From NCBI GenBank assembly GCA_022822305.1, contig JAJEBY010000016.1, forward strand, positions 496,001-560,000: a DNA stretch of 64,000 nucleotides, in the 5' to 3' direction. Positions 29,628-38,298 of this stretch are shown here, one piece after another. This stretch comes from Anaerolineae bacterium (GTDB taxonomy: Bacteria; Chloroflexota; Anaerolineae; Aggregatilineales; Phototrophicaceae). The translations under genes and the position numbers were made by a program. Each line of letters starts with the position of its first letter. Position 1 is the first letter of the stretch. The notes below the pieces were generated by a model that ran no database searches, was not told the DNA's origin, and was given only the letters and a program-made list of their open reading frames with translations.

Positions 29628-30347
29628 ATGAGCCAATGTGACAACGGTCGTCCTAAACGCATACTCGGCGTCTTTGCCCATCCAGACGATCCCGAATTCT
29701 TTGCCGGCGCGACCTTTGCCAAGTGGGCGGCCGACGGCGCGGAGATAACTTTTGTCGTGGCTACGAGCGGCGACAAGGGCAGCTCCGACCCGGAGATGAC
29801 TCACGCGCGCCTGGCGGAAATCCGCGAATGCGAAGAGCGAGAGGCGGCCGCGGCGCTCGGCGTCAAGGAAGTGGTATTCCTGCGCTATGGAGACGGCGAG
29901 CTGGTGGCGGACTTGGCTTTGCGGCGCGATATCACGCGGATGATTCGCTTGACCAAGCCGGATATCGTAGTCACGAACGATCCGACGGTGTGGTATAGCC
30001 GGCGCGGCATTAATCATCCGGATCACCGCGCCATTGGCGCCGCCGCTTTGGAATCGATATTTCCTACGGCTCGCGACCGGCTAAACTTCATCGAACATGA
30101 GCGAGACGAAGGGCTGGCGCCGCACAAGGTGACGACAGTCTATATTGCAGGCGCGGCCGAACCCAACCTCGCGGTTGACGTGACGGACGCGCTGGAGACG
30201 CAAATACGCGCGCTGCGCGCGCACAAGAGCCAGATATCGGATATGGACAAGATGGCGGAACACATTCGCCAGCGATCGCTGGATCCACAATCTCCGCCTG
30301 AATATCCGCGTCACATCGAGAGATTTCGCGTGATCAAATTGGGATAA
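29628..30347 (+). CDS. PIG-L family deacetylase
   Basis: The PIG-L/LmbE family contains zinc-dependent N-deacetylases of GlcNAc-linked substrates such as GlcNAc-PI, mycothiol and bacillithiol precursors. The 239-residue protein carries the metal motif FAHPDDPEFFAGATFAKW near residue 16 (His-Pro-Asp-Asp) and the third zinc histidine in GINHPDHRAIG. ATSGDKGSSDPEM is a conserved loop. The gene lies 22 bases after the PSP1 gene and 7 bases before the M20 peptidase gene, suggesting co-transcription. The substrate cannot be deduced; no MshA- or BshA-like partner is adjacent. Confidence 0.87.
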   Translation: MSQCDNGRPKRILGVFAHPDDPEFFAGATFAKWAADGAEITFVVATSGDKGSSDPEMTHARLAEIRECEEREAAAALGVKEVVFLRYGDGELVADLALRRDITRMIRLTKPDIVVTNDPTVWYSRRGINHPDHRAIGAAALESIFPTARDRLNFIEHERDEGLAPHKVTTVYIAGAAEPNLAVDVTDALETQIRALRAHKSQISDMDKMAEHIRQRSLDPQSPPEYPRHIERFRVIKLG

Positions 30348-30354
30348 AGCGAAT

Positions 30355-31533
30355 ATGGCAACAGATTTCCTGGCGGCAGCCGAAGCGCTGCGCGATGAAT
30401 TGATCGAGCGGCGGCGTGACTTCCATCGTCATCCCGAGTTGGCCTTCCAAGAACATCGTACGGCGGGCATCGTCGCCGAAGAACTCAACAGCCTCGGCCT
30501 CGAGGTGCAAACGGGCATCGGCAAGACCGGCGTGATCGGCATACTTGAAGGCGCCGAGGAAGGCCCGACGTTGCTGTATCGCGCGGATATGGATGCCCTG
30601 CCGATCGCCGAAGAAAACGATACCGAATACGCGTCACAAGTGGCGGGCCAGATGCATGCCTGCGGCCATGACGGGCATACCACGATCGCTTTGGGTATTG
30701 CCAAGCTGCTTTCGAATCAGCGCGAGTCCCTGAAGGGCCGGGTGAAATTTGTCTTCCAACCGGCTGAGGAATCGGGTGGCGGCGCGCGATCCATGATCGC
30801 GGATGGCGCGCTGGAATCGCCCGCGCCGGATCGTACGCTGGGCATACACCTGTGGAATGACTTGGAAGTCGGCACGGTAAGCGCGGTGAGCGGACCGACG
30901 ATGTCCGGGGTCGGCCTGTTTGAGGTTACGGTCTCGGGCAAAGGCGGACATGGCGCCATGCCCCATCAGACGGCGGATCCTATCGTGTGCGCGGCGCAAA
31001 TCGTCGTTGCCTTGCAATCTATCGTCAGCCGCAACGTTGATCCCGCGGACCTGGTTGTTGTGAGCATCGGGCAGATCCATGGCGGAAGCGCGCATAATAT
31101 CATTCCACAGTCGGTGACCTTCAGCGGGACTTTTCGGCTCTTCCGCGAGGAGACGCGTGATCTGATCAAGACTCGTATCCACGATATTGCGACCGGTATC
31201 GCCAGCGGCATGGGATGCCGAGCGGAGGTCGATTTGGGTTTGGGTATGGGCGCGATCGTCAATGACGCCGAGGTCACAGCGCATGCGCGCTCGATATTCT
31301 CCCGCCTGGGCGATACAGTCAATGTGGTTGAGCAGCCCTGGATGGCTTCGGAAGATGTGGGCTTGTTCATGCAGCGCGTTCCGAGCGCCTATCTGTTGGT
31401 TGGCTCGGCCAATCATGCCCGTAATCTCGATTATCCGCATCATCATCCGCGTTTTGATTTCGATGAAGATGTGCTGCCTCTCAGCGTAGGCATGATGTCG
31501 GCGGTGATCGCTGATTATCTGGGAGCGGGCTAG
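30355..31533 (+). CDS. M20 family metallo-amidohydrolase (N-acyl amino acid hydrolase type)
   Basis: This 392-residue enzyme is of the M20D group (hippurate, IAA-amino acid or N-acetyl-diaminopimelate hydrolases), which hydrolyse N-acyl amino acids. RRRDFHRHPELAFQEHRTA is the classical N-terminus. RADMDALPIAEEN supplies the metal Asp, HACGHDGHTTIALG the Cys/His metal ligands, and FQPAEESGGGARSMI the catalytic Glu. The lid domain (EVTVSGKGGHGAMPHQTADP) and the terminal metal His region (YPHHHPRFDFDEDVLP) are complete. It is co-directional with the PIG-L gene and the gene that follows three bases later. Confidence 0.9.
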   Translation: MATDFLAAAEALRDELIERRRDFHRHPELAFQEHRTAGIVAEELNSLGLEVQTGIGKTGVIGILEGAEEGPTLLYRADMDALPIAEENDTEYASQVAGQMHACGHDGHTTIALGIAKLLSNQRESLKGRVKFVFQPAEESGGGARSMIADGALESPAPDRTLGIHLWNDLEVGTVSAVSGPTMSGVGLFEVTVSGKGGHGAMPHQTADPIVCAAQIVVALQSIVSRNVDPADLVVVSIGQIHGGSAHNIIPQSVTFSGTFRLFREETRDLIKTRIHDIATGIASGMGCRAEVDLGLGMGAIVNDAEVTAHARSIFSRLGDTVNVVEQPWMASEDVGLFMQRVPSAYLLVGSANHARNLDYPHHHPRFDFDEDVLPLSVGMMSAVIADYLGAG

Positions 31534-31536
31534 CAG

Positions 31537-32196
31537 ATGGCTGGAAACTTGCCGATAAGTTGGCCGGAGAGCAACGGTTGGCTGGTCTTGTCCGCAAGGC
31601 CCGATGCCTTGAGCGAGATCCGATCCCAGGCGTTAGCCAGGTGCAATGCCGGTGGCGCCATCGCGTATATCTCATTTGCAACGGACCGCGGCGACGCCTT
31701 AATCGATGATATGGCGGAGCTGGGCGCGCCCGCGGGTTATCTGGTTGATTTGGAAGATAGCGACAACAATGCCATTCACGAGCGATTGAGCAACGCTGGC
31801 ATGGTCGTCATCGAAGCGGGCAACGATATTGAACGCATGAAGCGCTTAATGACCCACACGGTGATGCACGCTATGAAAGAGTCGCTTGAATACGGCGCGT
31901 TGGTGCTGTTGGAGGGCTTGGCTTCGTCCTTGGCTGGATCGAGCCTGATTGACGCGAGCGGGGAAATCTGCGCCGGGCTGAAGATGGTAGAAAATGCGGC
32001 AATTCTGACCGAGGTCGGGAGCATTGCTGAGAGCGAAGCGGCACAGCGCATCCTGCTGACGCAACCGGAAATGGTCTGCATCGCTATCGAGCGGGGAGCG
32101 GCGCTGGCGCTGGGTCCGGGCGGGCAGGTCGAAACCTGGGGCGAAAGCGCGGTCACGTTTAGTTTGGGCGCCATAACTAACGCAGTCGCTCGTTGA
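31537..32196 (+). CDS. Unknown protein, resembles a degenerate cyanophycinase (S51-like) domain
   Basis: I do not recognise a characterised gene. The 219 residues have a pattern reminiscent of cyanophycinase-type peptidases. MVVIEAGNDIERMKRLMTHT resembles the GG(D/N)Q region. YGALVLLEGLASSLAGSSL occupies the place of the GTSAGA nucleophile elbow. The segment from GLKMVENAAIL through CIAIERGAALALGPGG to VETWGESAVTF matches the family's closing strands. The nucleophile motif is not conserved and the N-terminal Rossmann portion looks short, so it may be inactive or misassigned. It follows the M20 gene by three bases and precedes purA by 30. Confidence 0.4.
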   Translation: MAGNLPISWPESNGWLVLSARPDALSEIRSQALARCNAGGAIAYISFATDRGDALIDDMAELGAPAGYLVDLEDSDNNAIHERLSNAGMVVIEAGNDIERMKRLMTHTVMHAMKESLEYGALVLLEGLASSLAGSSLIDASGEICAGLKMVENAAILTEVGSIAESEAAQRILLTQPEMVCIAIERGAALALGPGGQVETWGESAVTFSLGAITNAVAR

Positions 32197-32226
32197 ATTG
32201 AGATTCTCAAATTGAAGTAGGTCAAT

Positions 32227-33531
32227 ATGCCAGTCACGATCTTGATCGGCGCGCAATGGGGAGACGAGGGCAAGGGACGAGTCGTCGATTGGATGGCGTC
32301 GTCCGCCGATATCGTCGCTCGTTTCGCCGGGGGCGACAACGCCGGGCACACGGTGGCGTTGGACAAGGATGTTTACAAACTGCATCACATTCCTTCCGGC
32401 ATATTGCATGAGAACGTGGTTTCGATCATGGGCAACGGGATGGTGGTCAATCCCGTCAACCTGCTGCGAGAGATGGATCTGCTGCGTGAGCAGGGCGTCG
32501 AGATCAGACCGGAGCGCTTGATCCTAAGCTCGCGGGCGCATATCATCACGCCGGCCCATATCGCGCTTGACGAAGCCCGTGAGGTTTCGCTCGGCGATGC
32601 CAAGATCGGCACCACCTTGCGCGGCATCGGACCCGCCTACCTAGACAAGACGGGCCGGTCCGGCATCCGAACGGGAGATATGCTGCTCGATATCGAGACC
32701 TTCGCCGAGCGGCTGACCGATGGGATTGAAGCGGCAAATGAGGTCTTGGCGCAGCAAGGCATGGAGACGCTGAATCCGGCTGAAGCCGCGGAATCTTATT
32801 TGGAGGCGGCGCTGAAGCTGCGTCCTTTCATCAAGGACGCGTCAACCTATCTTTATCAAGCCTTGCGCGCGGGCAAAAACGTCATATGTGAAGGCGCGCA
32901 GGGAACCTTGCTCGATATTGATCACGGCAGTTATCCTTATGTGACCAGTTCTTCGCCGACAGCCGGGGGCGCCTTGACCGGACTGGGCATCGGCCCTTTG
33001 TTCGTCGAGCGCGTGCTCGGCGTGGCCAAGGCCTTTAGCACGCGCGTCGGCGGCGGACCCATGCCCACGGAGCTGGACGGAACCGTCGCCCAACATTTGC
33101 GAGGAAGCGGCGCCAATTTCTGGGACGAGTTTGGCACGACCACCGGCAGGCCGCGGCGCTGCGGCTGGCTGGATATCGTCATGCTGCGATACGGGGTCAG
33201 CGTCAACGGTTTGAGCGAGCTGATGCTGACTAAAATGGATGTCCTGTCGGGTCTCGACGAGCTGAAGTTAGCGGTGGCCTACGAGATTGATGGCGAACGC
33301 AGCGAGTATCCTCCGGTGACGAATGAGCAGCTCGACCGCGCAGTTCCCATTTACGAGTGTTTGAGCGGCTGGCGTGAAGACATTAGCGGCTGCCGCAGCT
33401 TTGATGAGTTGCCGGCCGCGGCGCGGCGCTATATCGCGCGTGTATCCGAGCTGTGCGAGATTCCCATAAACACCGTCAGCGTCGGTCCCGAGCGCGAGCA
33501 GCTGGTTGCAAATGTTGTCAAGCAGGTTTGA
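32227..33531 (+). CDS. purA: Adenylosuccinate synthase
   Basis: PurA makes adenylosuccinate from IMP, aspartate and GTP. The 434-residue protein opens with the GTP-binding loop ILIGAQWGDEGKGRVVDWMA. GGDNAGHTV carries the catalytic His. IGTTLRGIGPAYLDKTGRSGIR is the IMP site, EGAQGTLLDIDHGSYPYVTSSS the conserved core block, and TRVGGGPMPTEL the aspartate loop. No other purine genes lie nearby. Confidence 0.96.
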   Translation: MPVTILIGAQWGDEGKGRVVDWMASSADIVARFAGGDNAGHTVALDKDVYKLHHIPSGILHENVVSIMGNGMVVNPVNLLREMDLLREQGVEIRPERLILSSRAHIITPAHIALDEAREVSLGDAKIGTTLRGIGPAYLDKTGRSGIRTGDMLLDIETFAERLTDGIEAANEVLAQQGMETLNPAEAAESYLEAALKLRPFIKDASTYLYQALRAGKNVICEGAQGTLLDIDHGSYPYVTSSSPTAGGALTGLGIGPLFVERVLGVAKAFSTRVGGGPMPTELDGTVAQHLRGSGANFWDEFGTTTGRPRRCGWLDIVMLRYGVSVNGLSELMLTKMDVLSGLDELKLAVAYEIDGERSEYPPVTNEQLDRAVPIYECLSGWREDISGCRSFDELPAAARRYIARVSELCEIPINTVSVGPEREQLVANVVKQV

Positions 33532-33604
33532 TCCGCGCACATGCGAGGGCGCAACTACCAGTATGCGGACGGCAAGTTGTCACCGCGTTCAAAGCGGCCT
33601 GAGC

Positions 33605-33633
33605 TTGCTATCGATTGTGATGAATAGTACAAT
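33605..33633 (+). promoter_or_regulatory. Promoter of the small-membrane-protein / CtaB-like / cytochrome trio
   Basis: TTGCTA (4 of 6 to -35) and TACAAT (5 of 6 to -10) are spaced by exactly 17 bases. Transcription would begin near 33640, followed by a GGGAGCGAG ribosome-binding site before the ATG at 33662. Confidence 0.6.
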
Positions 33634-33661
33634 TGGCGCGTAACAAAATGGGAGCGAGTAG

Positions 33662-33934
33662 ATGAAACAGTTGGGCGCGCTGGCACTAATTCTTGTCATC
33701 TTGCTAGGCGGCGGCGCTATCTCGTCAAACCTGTTGAATTCGGATCTAACGATCCGGCAAACCTTGGATCCGAGCGGCGACGCGCTGACCGCGACACCGG
33801 ATCAGGCGGTGGCTTTCATGTTGGTCGTGGGCTTTGTGATCACGAATGTCATCGGCGCGGGACTGACGCTGGCGCTGGTATTCTGGCTGTTGAACCGTCA
33901 GGTAACCGTGGTGCGGCAAGAATCGAGCGCCTGA
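33662..33934 (+). CDS. Small two-helix membrane protein
   Basis: The 90-residue protein is of unknown function. It has an N-terminal hydrophobic helix (ALALILVILLGGGA, about 5-20) and a second helix at about 50-77 (AFMLVVGFVITNVIGAGLTL). A short polar loop lies between them and a charged tail follows. It has its own promoter and a strong ribosome-binding site. It is followed 24 bases later by a CtaB-like membrane protein and then a cytochrome c gene. This suggests a role in a membrane redox complex, an inference from context only. Confidence 0.6.
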   Translation: MKQLGALALILVILLGGGAISSNLLNSDLTIRQTLDPSGDALTATPDQAVAFMLVVGFVITNVIGAGLTLALVFWLLNRQVTVVRQESSA

Positions 33935-33958
33935 GTACGCATCTCCTCTCGACAATCC

Positions 33959-34828
33959 ATGATTGAGCGCAAGCGATTGTCGCATCAGACTACTCTGACT
34001 CAGAGATTCAGCATCAGGTATACGAAACCGAAGACGCTGCTGTTGTCGGGGCTCTTGACGTTGGCGAGTATGGCGCTGTCCGACGCCGGTATGTCCCCGC
34101 TAAATCTGACAGTAGCAACGCTGATCGCGGCGGTTCTTCTGACGGGCAGCTTCATCGTTGCCGAACGCGGTGGCCACCCCAATGCCTCGAGCGGGGTTTT
34201 AAGTTCTACGGCAAACGCGCGTCTCTTGTCGCTGATATTGCTCGCGTGGTCGGTTTTTCTGTTACTGGCATTCGTCAACTGGCAGGCCGCAGCGGCTGCA
34301 GCGCTGTCGCTGCCGGCAGTGGCGGCGATGATTCGCTGGGGCGGCCAACAAGCATCCAATGGGCGACTGTTTCTGGGAAGCAGTTTGATGGCGTGGCCGG
34401 CATTCGTGGGTGGCGCGGCCGCAACGTCAAGCATTGATGCGCCCGCGCTTTTCTTGTTCGCGATCATGTTTTTCTGGTTTGGGATTGATGCGCGACTCAG
34501 GCTTTTGCGCGACGAATTAGAAGGGTCTAACGGCGCTGCATCGCTTTGGACGGCGGAGCAAGCCTTGGCCAACCGTATACGCTTCCTGGCCCTGCAGCTT
34601 GTCATTATCAGCCTGCTGCCATTGCTGTTGCCGCGCACAAGCGTTGCTGGCAGCTTCGGCTTTGCCTATCCGGTTGTGGCCGTCGTCATGGGAGTCATGG
34701 TCATCTATCATTCATCCAGAGTGGCGCGGGATATGGATGATGTTCATCTGCGGCGCACAGGCGAGGTATTGACGATATATCCATTCTTGCTTATTTTGGC
34801 TTTAATCGTCGATCACATGCTGCAATAG
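33959..34828 (+). CDS. Polytopic membrane protein, CtaB/CyoE (UbiA)-like but without the prenyltransferase motif
   Basis: The 289-residue protein has about eight hydrophobic segments. Its opening RYTKPKTLLLSGLLTLASMA resembles the start of haem O synthases (TKPRVTxLL). The later FFWFGIDARLRLLRDE and the final three helices with LLILALIVDHML echo the CyoE C-terminal half. The Asp-rich motif after helix 2 that binds prenyl diphosphate and magnesium is absent; ERGGHPNASSGV stands there. If related, it would be a non-catalytic homologue. Alternatively it is an unrelated membrane protein. It sits between a small membrane protein and a cytochrome c gene, which it precedes by only two bases. Confidence 0.42.
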   Translation: MIERKRLSHQTTLTQRFSIRYTKPKTLLLSGLLTLASMALSDAGMSPLNLTVATLIAAVLLTGSFIVAERGGHPNASSGVLSSTANARLLSLILLAWSVFLLLAFVNWQAAAAAALSLPAVAAMIRWGGQQASNGRLFLGSSLMAWPAFVGGAAATSSIDAPALFLFAIMFFWFGIDARLRLLRDELEGSNGAASLWTAEQALANRIRFLALQLVIISLLPLLLPRTSVAGSFGFAYPVVAVVMGVMVIYHSSRVARDMDDVHLRRTGEVLTIYPFLLILALIVDHMLQ

Positions 34829-34830
34829 GA

Positions 34831-35307
34831 ATGTTAATGGCCGAGGACAACGGATCAAAATCACGACCTTCACCCCTGTTGATCGCGGGGCTTGCTTTGG
34901 TTGCTGCGGCAGCCTTCGTGGCTGTAATCGCGCTGACGATCGGCAATTCGAATTCCCGCGGCGATTCGTCCACGATAACGTCGTCGAGTTACGCCATCGA
35001 GCTGGAATTGATCATGGACGCGGCCGATGCCGATATCGGCGCCGGATTGATAAACGAGCATGATTGCTTTGCCTGCCATGTGTTGGGCGACGGCAGTCTC
35101 TCCCCGCTGTTTGACGGCATCGGCGCGCTGGCCGCTAATCGTCGGCCGCCGCTTACCGCCGCGGCTTATCTCTACGAATCGATCGTGGATCCGAGCGCAT
35201 TTCTCCTCGAGGGTTATAGCGATTCGATGCCCAATACCTATACCGAATCCCTGACCCACAAGGACATTGGTCATATCATCGCCTATTTGTTGACCTTGAC
35301 CGAATAA
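34831..35307 (+). CDS. Membrane-anchored class I cytochrome c
   Basis: The 158-residue protein has an N-terminal anchor helix (LLIAGLALVAAAAFVAVIAL, about 13-32), a Ser-rich linker, and a cytochrome c domain on the outside. The haem-attachment motif is CFACH in NEHDCFACHVLG. The Met of YSDSMPNTY is the likely distal ligand, and KDIGHIIAYLLTL is the usual C-terminal helix. It begins two bases after the CtaB-like gene. An in-frame ATG at 34837 is an alternative start. It probably shuttles electrons near the membrane; no oxidase subunit is encoded in the window. Confidence 0.82.
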   Translation: MLMAEDNGSKSRPSPLLIAGLALVAAAAFVAVIALTIGNSNSRGDSSTITSSSYAIELELIMDAADADIGAGLINEHDCFACHVLGDGSLSPLFDGIGALAANRRPPLTAAAYLYESIVDPSAFLLEGYSDSMPNTYTESLTHKDIGHIIAYLLTLTE

Positions 35308-35352
35308 GATGCATATACGCATCCGCAAACCTCTGACGCCTCCGGACATGAT

Positions 35353-37065
35353 ATGAGTTTTGACAGTTTCGTCATTTCGGCCCTGGTCGACGAATTCACG
35401 CGTGTGCTGCTTGGCGGCCGAGTCCAAGATGTCATTGATGTCGACGACATGGGGCTGGGGCTGGAGATCTACTCGTCAAGAGAGCGTCATTATCTCTACA
35501 TGAGCGCGGACGCAAGGGACCCGCGCGTTCATCTCGCCGATGGAAAACTGCGGCGCGGGTTGATGAAACCGACCCAGCTGGGACTGATGTTCCGTCGCTA
35601 TGTTGAGCATGGCGTCGTCGCGCATGTCGTCCAGCCGGACTGGGAGCGCCTGCTGAGTATTGATATCGACGGGCCGCAGGGTGATGTGACTATTGTTGTC
35701 GAAGCGATGCCGCGGCGAGCAAATGTCTTGCTTTTGAAAGACGGAATCATTCTGGATTGTCTCAATCGCGTGGGACCGGACGACAATCGCTATCGCTTGA
35801 GCTTGCCCAATCACCAATACGTGCCTCCGCCACCGCTGCGGGAACAGCTGGATCCGCGCGCGGCGAGCGCGGCCGACCTTGAGCGAGTGTTGGACTCAGC
35901 GGAAAAGGACGCCACGCAAACCCGTCGACTGCTGCCCGGACGGATTCTGGGATTGAGCCCGATCATAGCCAGGGAGGTTGTCTTTCGCGCGGCCGGGAAT
36001 GCCAATGCAAAGGCGCGCGAGACCGACAGCGCCCGATTGTTGGAGGCGCTCCAACGTGTGATGTCGCCGCTGCTGGCCCGCGATTGGCAGCCGGGCGTCG
36101 GGCGTGAACATGGCGTCGCGACCTGCTTCAGCGCGACTCCGCTCACATTCTTGCCATGGGATGCCGCCGAATCTATGAGCGCGGCCATCACCCGAGTCTA
36201 TGGTTCAATCCGTGGGGCCGATGCCTATGACGAAGCCAAACGACAGGTTCAGGACGCGCTGGCGAATGCGACAGCAAGATTAACGGGCAAGCTGGAATCG
36301 CTGGAATCTGGCCTGAAAGACGATAGCGAGTTGGAGCGGCTGCGCCAGAGCGGCGAGCTAATTCTGGCGTATCAGTATGCGCTCGACGCCGGACAAGACC
36401 GTTTGCAGGCGACCTATGATCCGGCGGCGCCGCCTCTGGACATCATCCTGAATCCCAAGCTCAGTCCGCTGGAGAATGCGCAAAACTACTTTCGCAAGTA
36501 TGCAAAAGCCAAGTCGGCTGCGCGCGCGGTACCCGATCTGATCACGGAGACACAGGTAGAATTGGACTTCCTGGCCCAACTGAAAACTGATTTGGCGTCC
36601 GCGGCCAATTGGCCAGAAATCGATGAGGTGATTCAACACCTGCAAGCGCGCGGTCACTGGCAAGGCAAGACGAGCAAGCGCATCGGCGGCGCCGGTAGCA
36701 GCGGCCCCTTGCGCGTGGTCAGTCGCGATGGCTTTGTCATCTGGATCGGACGCAACAGCCGTCAAAACGATAAGGTAACATTCAAGACGGCCAACCGGCA
36801 GGATATCTGGCTGCACGCGCGCGGGGCGCCGGGCGCTCACGTGATCATTCGCAATGACGGCCGGCGCATCAGCGATGACTTGATTGCGCAGGCGGCGGCT
36901 GTCGCGGCGCATTACAGCCGTCGGCAGTCAGACAGGCAGGTAGCGGTCGACTATACGCGCGTCAAATACGTCAGAGCGATCAAAGGCGCGGGACCGGGCA
37001 TGGTGACCTATCGCAACGAGCAGACGCTGACGGTGAAACCGCAGGATGAATCGATCCTGCACTGA
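35353..37065 (+). CDS. rqcH: RqcH (NFACT family) ribosome-associated quality control factor
   Basis: RqcH, the bacterial Rqc2/NEMF homologue, binds obstructed 50S subunits and recruits tRNA-Ala to add C-terminal alanine tails. The 570-residue protein has an NFACT-N domain (start MSFDSFVISALVDEF, then LRRGLMKPTQLGLMFRRYVE), HhH and coiled-coil segments in the middle, and the NFACT-R domain from about residue 450. In that last domain, DGFVIWIGRNSRQNDKVTF and DIWLHARGAPGAHVII are diagnostic. Older annotations call the family fibronectin-binding protein A. The gene is alone after the cytochrome gene and convergent with the glycosyltransferase block. Confidence 0.9.
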   Translation: MSFDSFVISALVDEFTRVLLGGRVQDVIDVDDMGLGLEIYSSRERHYLYMSADARDPRVHLADGKLRRGLMKPTQLGLMFRRYVEHGVVAHVVQPDWERLLSIDIDGPQGDVTIVVEAMPRRANVLLLKDGIILDCLNRVGPDDNRYRLSLPNHQYVPPPPLREQLDPRAASAADLERVLDSAEKDATQTRRLLPGRILGLSPIIAREVVFRAAGNANAKARETDSARLLEALQRVMSPLLARDWQPGVGREHGVATCFSATPLTFLPWDAAESMSAAITRVYGSIRGADAYDEAKRQVQDALANATARLTGKLESLESGLKDDSELERLRQSGELILAYQYALDAGQDRLQATYDPAAPPLDIILNPKLSPLENAQNYFRKYAKAKSAARAVPDLITETQVELDFLAQLKTDLASAANWPEIDEVIQHLQARGHWQGKTSKRIGGAGSSGPLRVVSRDGFVIWIGRNSRQNDKVTFKTANRQDIWLHARGAPGAHVIIRNDGRRISDDLIAQAAAVAAHYSRRQSDRQVAVDYTRVKYVRAIKGAGPGMVTYRNEQTLTVKPQDESILH

Positions 37066-37092
37066 GACGATATGAATTCATGCTTTTGGGAA

Positions 37093-38298
37093 CTAGTGGT
37101 CATCTGATGTCGCGTCGATGATGGTTCTCGCCACCTGCAAAAGCTGATTGACACTTATGTCCCGGACGCAGGGATGGAACTCGGGATTGTCGCTGCGCCA
37201 ATCAAGTATCCGGCAGGGGCGACAGCCGATTGTCGATGCAACGATGGCGTGACGGCGCGAATCGCCCCAAGGCGCGAATTCCCCAGGATCGGCAGGACCA
37301 AAGAGCGTGACGGTCGGCGCATTGACCGCCGCTGCCAAGTGCATGGCGCCATTGTCCGTGCCCAAGACGAGTCGCGCGCGCTTGTAGAGCGCCGCCAGCT
37401 GCCCGACAGATGTGGCGCCCGCCAGTGCAATAGCCGGCGTTTTCATTTTGTCGATGATGCATTTGACCAGCGCCATTTCATTCGATGTGCCCGTGATCAC
37501 TATCGCCGCTCCAAACTGCTCGGCGAGCGCATCGGCTGTCGCAGCCCATTTGTCACCCTCCCAGAGTTTACTGGCCGCGCCCGAACCGGGATGAATGCAA
37601 AATATCGGTTGGCCGTCGGCAAGTTGCTGTTCGATCAGCATGCGTTCAACATTGGCGTTGTCGGCGGGATCAATCGGATAATCCAGCTGAATTTCACTTG
37701 CGGGCGGAGCATCGGCCCATGCCTGCGCCAGCCGAAGATTTTGCGCAATGGCGTGCAGGCGCTGATGTTGGAGTCGTTCGGTAAGCAAAGGCGCGACGCC
37801 GTCGAGGTCGTAACCGATACGTCTGGGAATGCCGGCGAGATAGGCGAGCATCGCTCCCCACCAATGATCGGGGCGCATGATGATCGCGCCGTCATAGCCG
37901 ACTTTGCGCAGCTTCCGCGATGACTCGAATAGCTGCCGATAGGGATGCACGAGTGATGAATCCGTTTGGCGCTGGAAGCCGGGAAAAGACAAGGTCAGCA
38001 CGAGATCAATCTCGCGATAATTGGCCAGCACGTCCGCAGACCAGGGACCGCAAAGGACGTGAATCTCGATATTCGGCTGGGCGCGCTTGATGAACTGGAT
38101 CGCGGGTGTCGATAGCAGCACGTCGCCCATGTGATCGGGCCGGATAATGAGGAGCCTGCCGGCAGCTTGCTTTTGCGGGATGACGGGAATGGCCGCCACC
38201 ATGCGGCATAATCCGTGGCGCAGGCGCTGCTGTGCCGATGGCTGATGCAGAATGCGCGCCATCTGCAAATTTCGCGCGACCAAGGCTTCTCTATCCAA
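37093..38298 (-). CDS. Glycosyltransferase family 9 (heptosyltransferase-like)
   Basis: GT9 enzymes transfer heptose or related sugars from NDP donors during envelope glycan synthesis. The 401-residue protein has the family start RLLIIRPDHMGDVLLSTPA near residue 48. HPGSGAASKLW forms the donor loop, TGTSNEMALV follows, and LGTDNGAMHLAAAVNAPTVT is the nucleotide-binding block near the C-terminus. The proposed TTG start overlaps the end of the upstream glycosyltransferase gene by eight bases after an AGGA site; an ATG at 38262 is possible. It is the last of three co-directional glycosyltransferase genes. The sugar and acceptor are unknown. Confidence 0.85.
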   Translation of the reverse strand: MDREALVARNLQMARILHQPSAQQRLRHGLCRMVAAIPVIPQKQAAGRLLIIRPDHMGDVLLSTPAIQFIKRAQPNIEIHVLCGPWSADVLANYREIDLVLTLSFPGFQRQTDSSLVHPYRQLFESSRKLRKVGYDGAIIMRPDHWWGAMLAYLAGIPRRIGYDLDGVAPLLTERLQHQRLHAIAQNLRLAQAWADAPPASEIQLDYPIDPADNANVERMLIEQQLADGQPIFCIHPGSGAASKLWEGDKWAATADALAEQFGAAIVITGTSNEMALVKCIIDKMKTPAIALAGATSVGQLAALYKRARLVLGTDNGAMHLAAAVNAPTVTLFGPADPGEFAPWGDSRRHAIVASTIGCRPCRILDWRSDNPEFHPCVRDISVNQLLQVARTIIDATSDDH

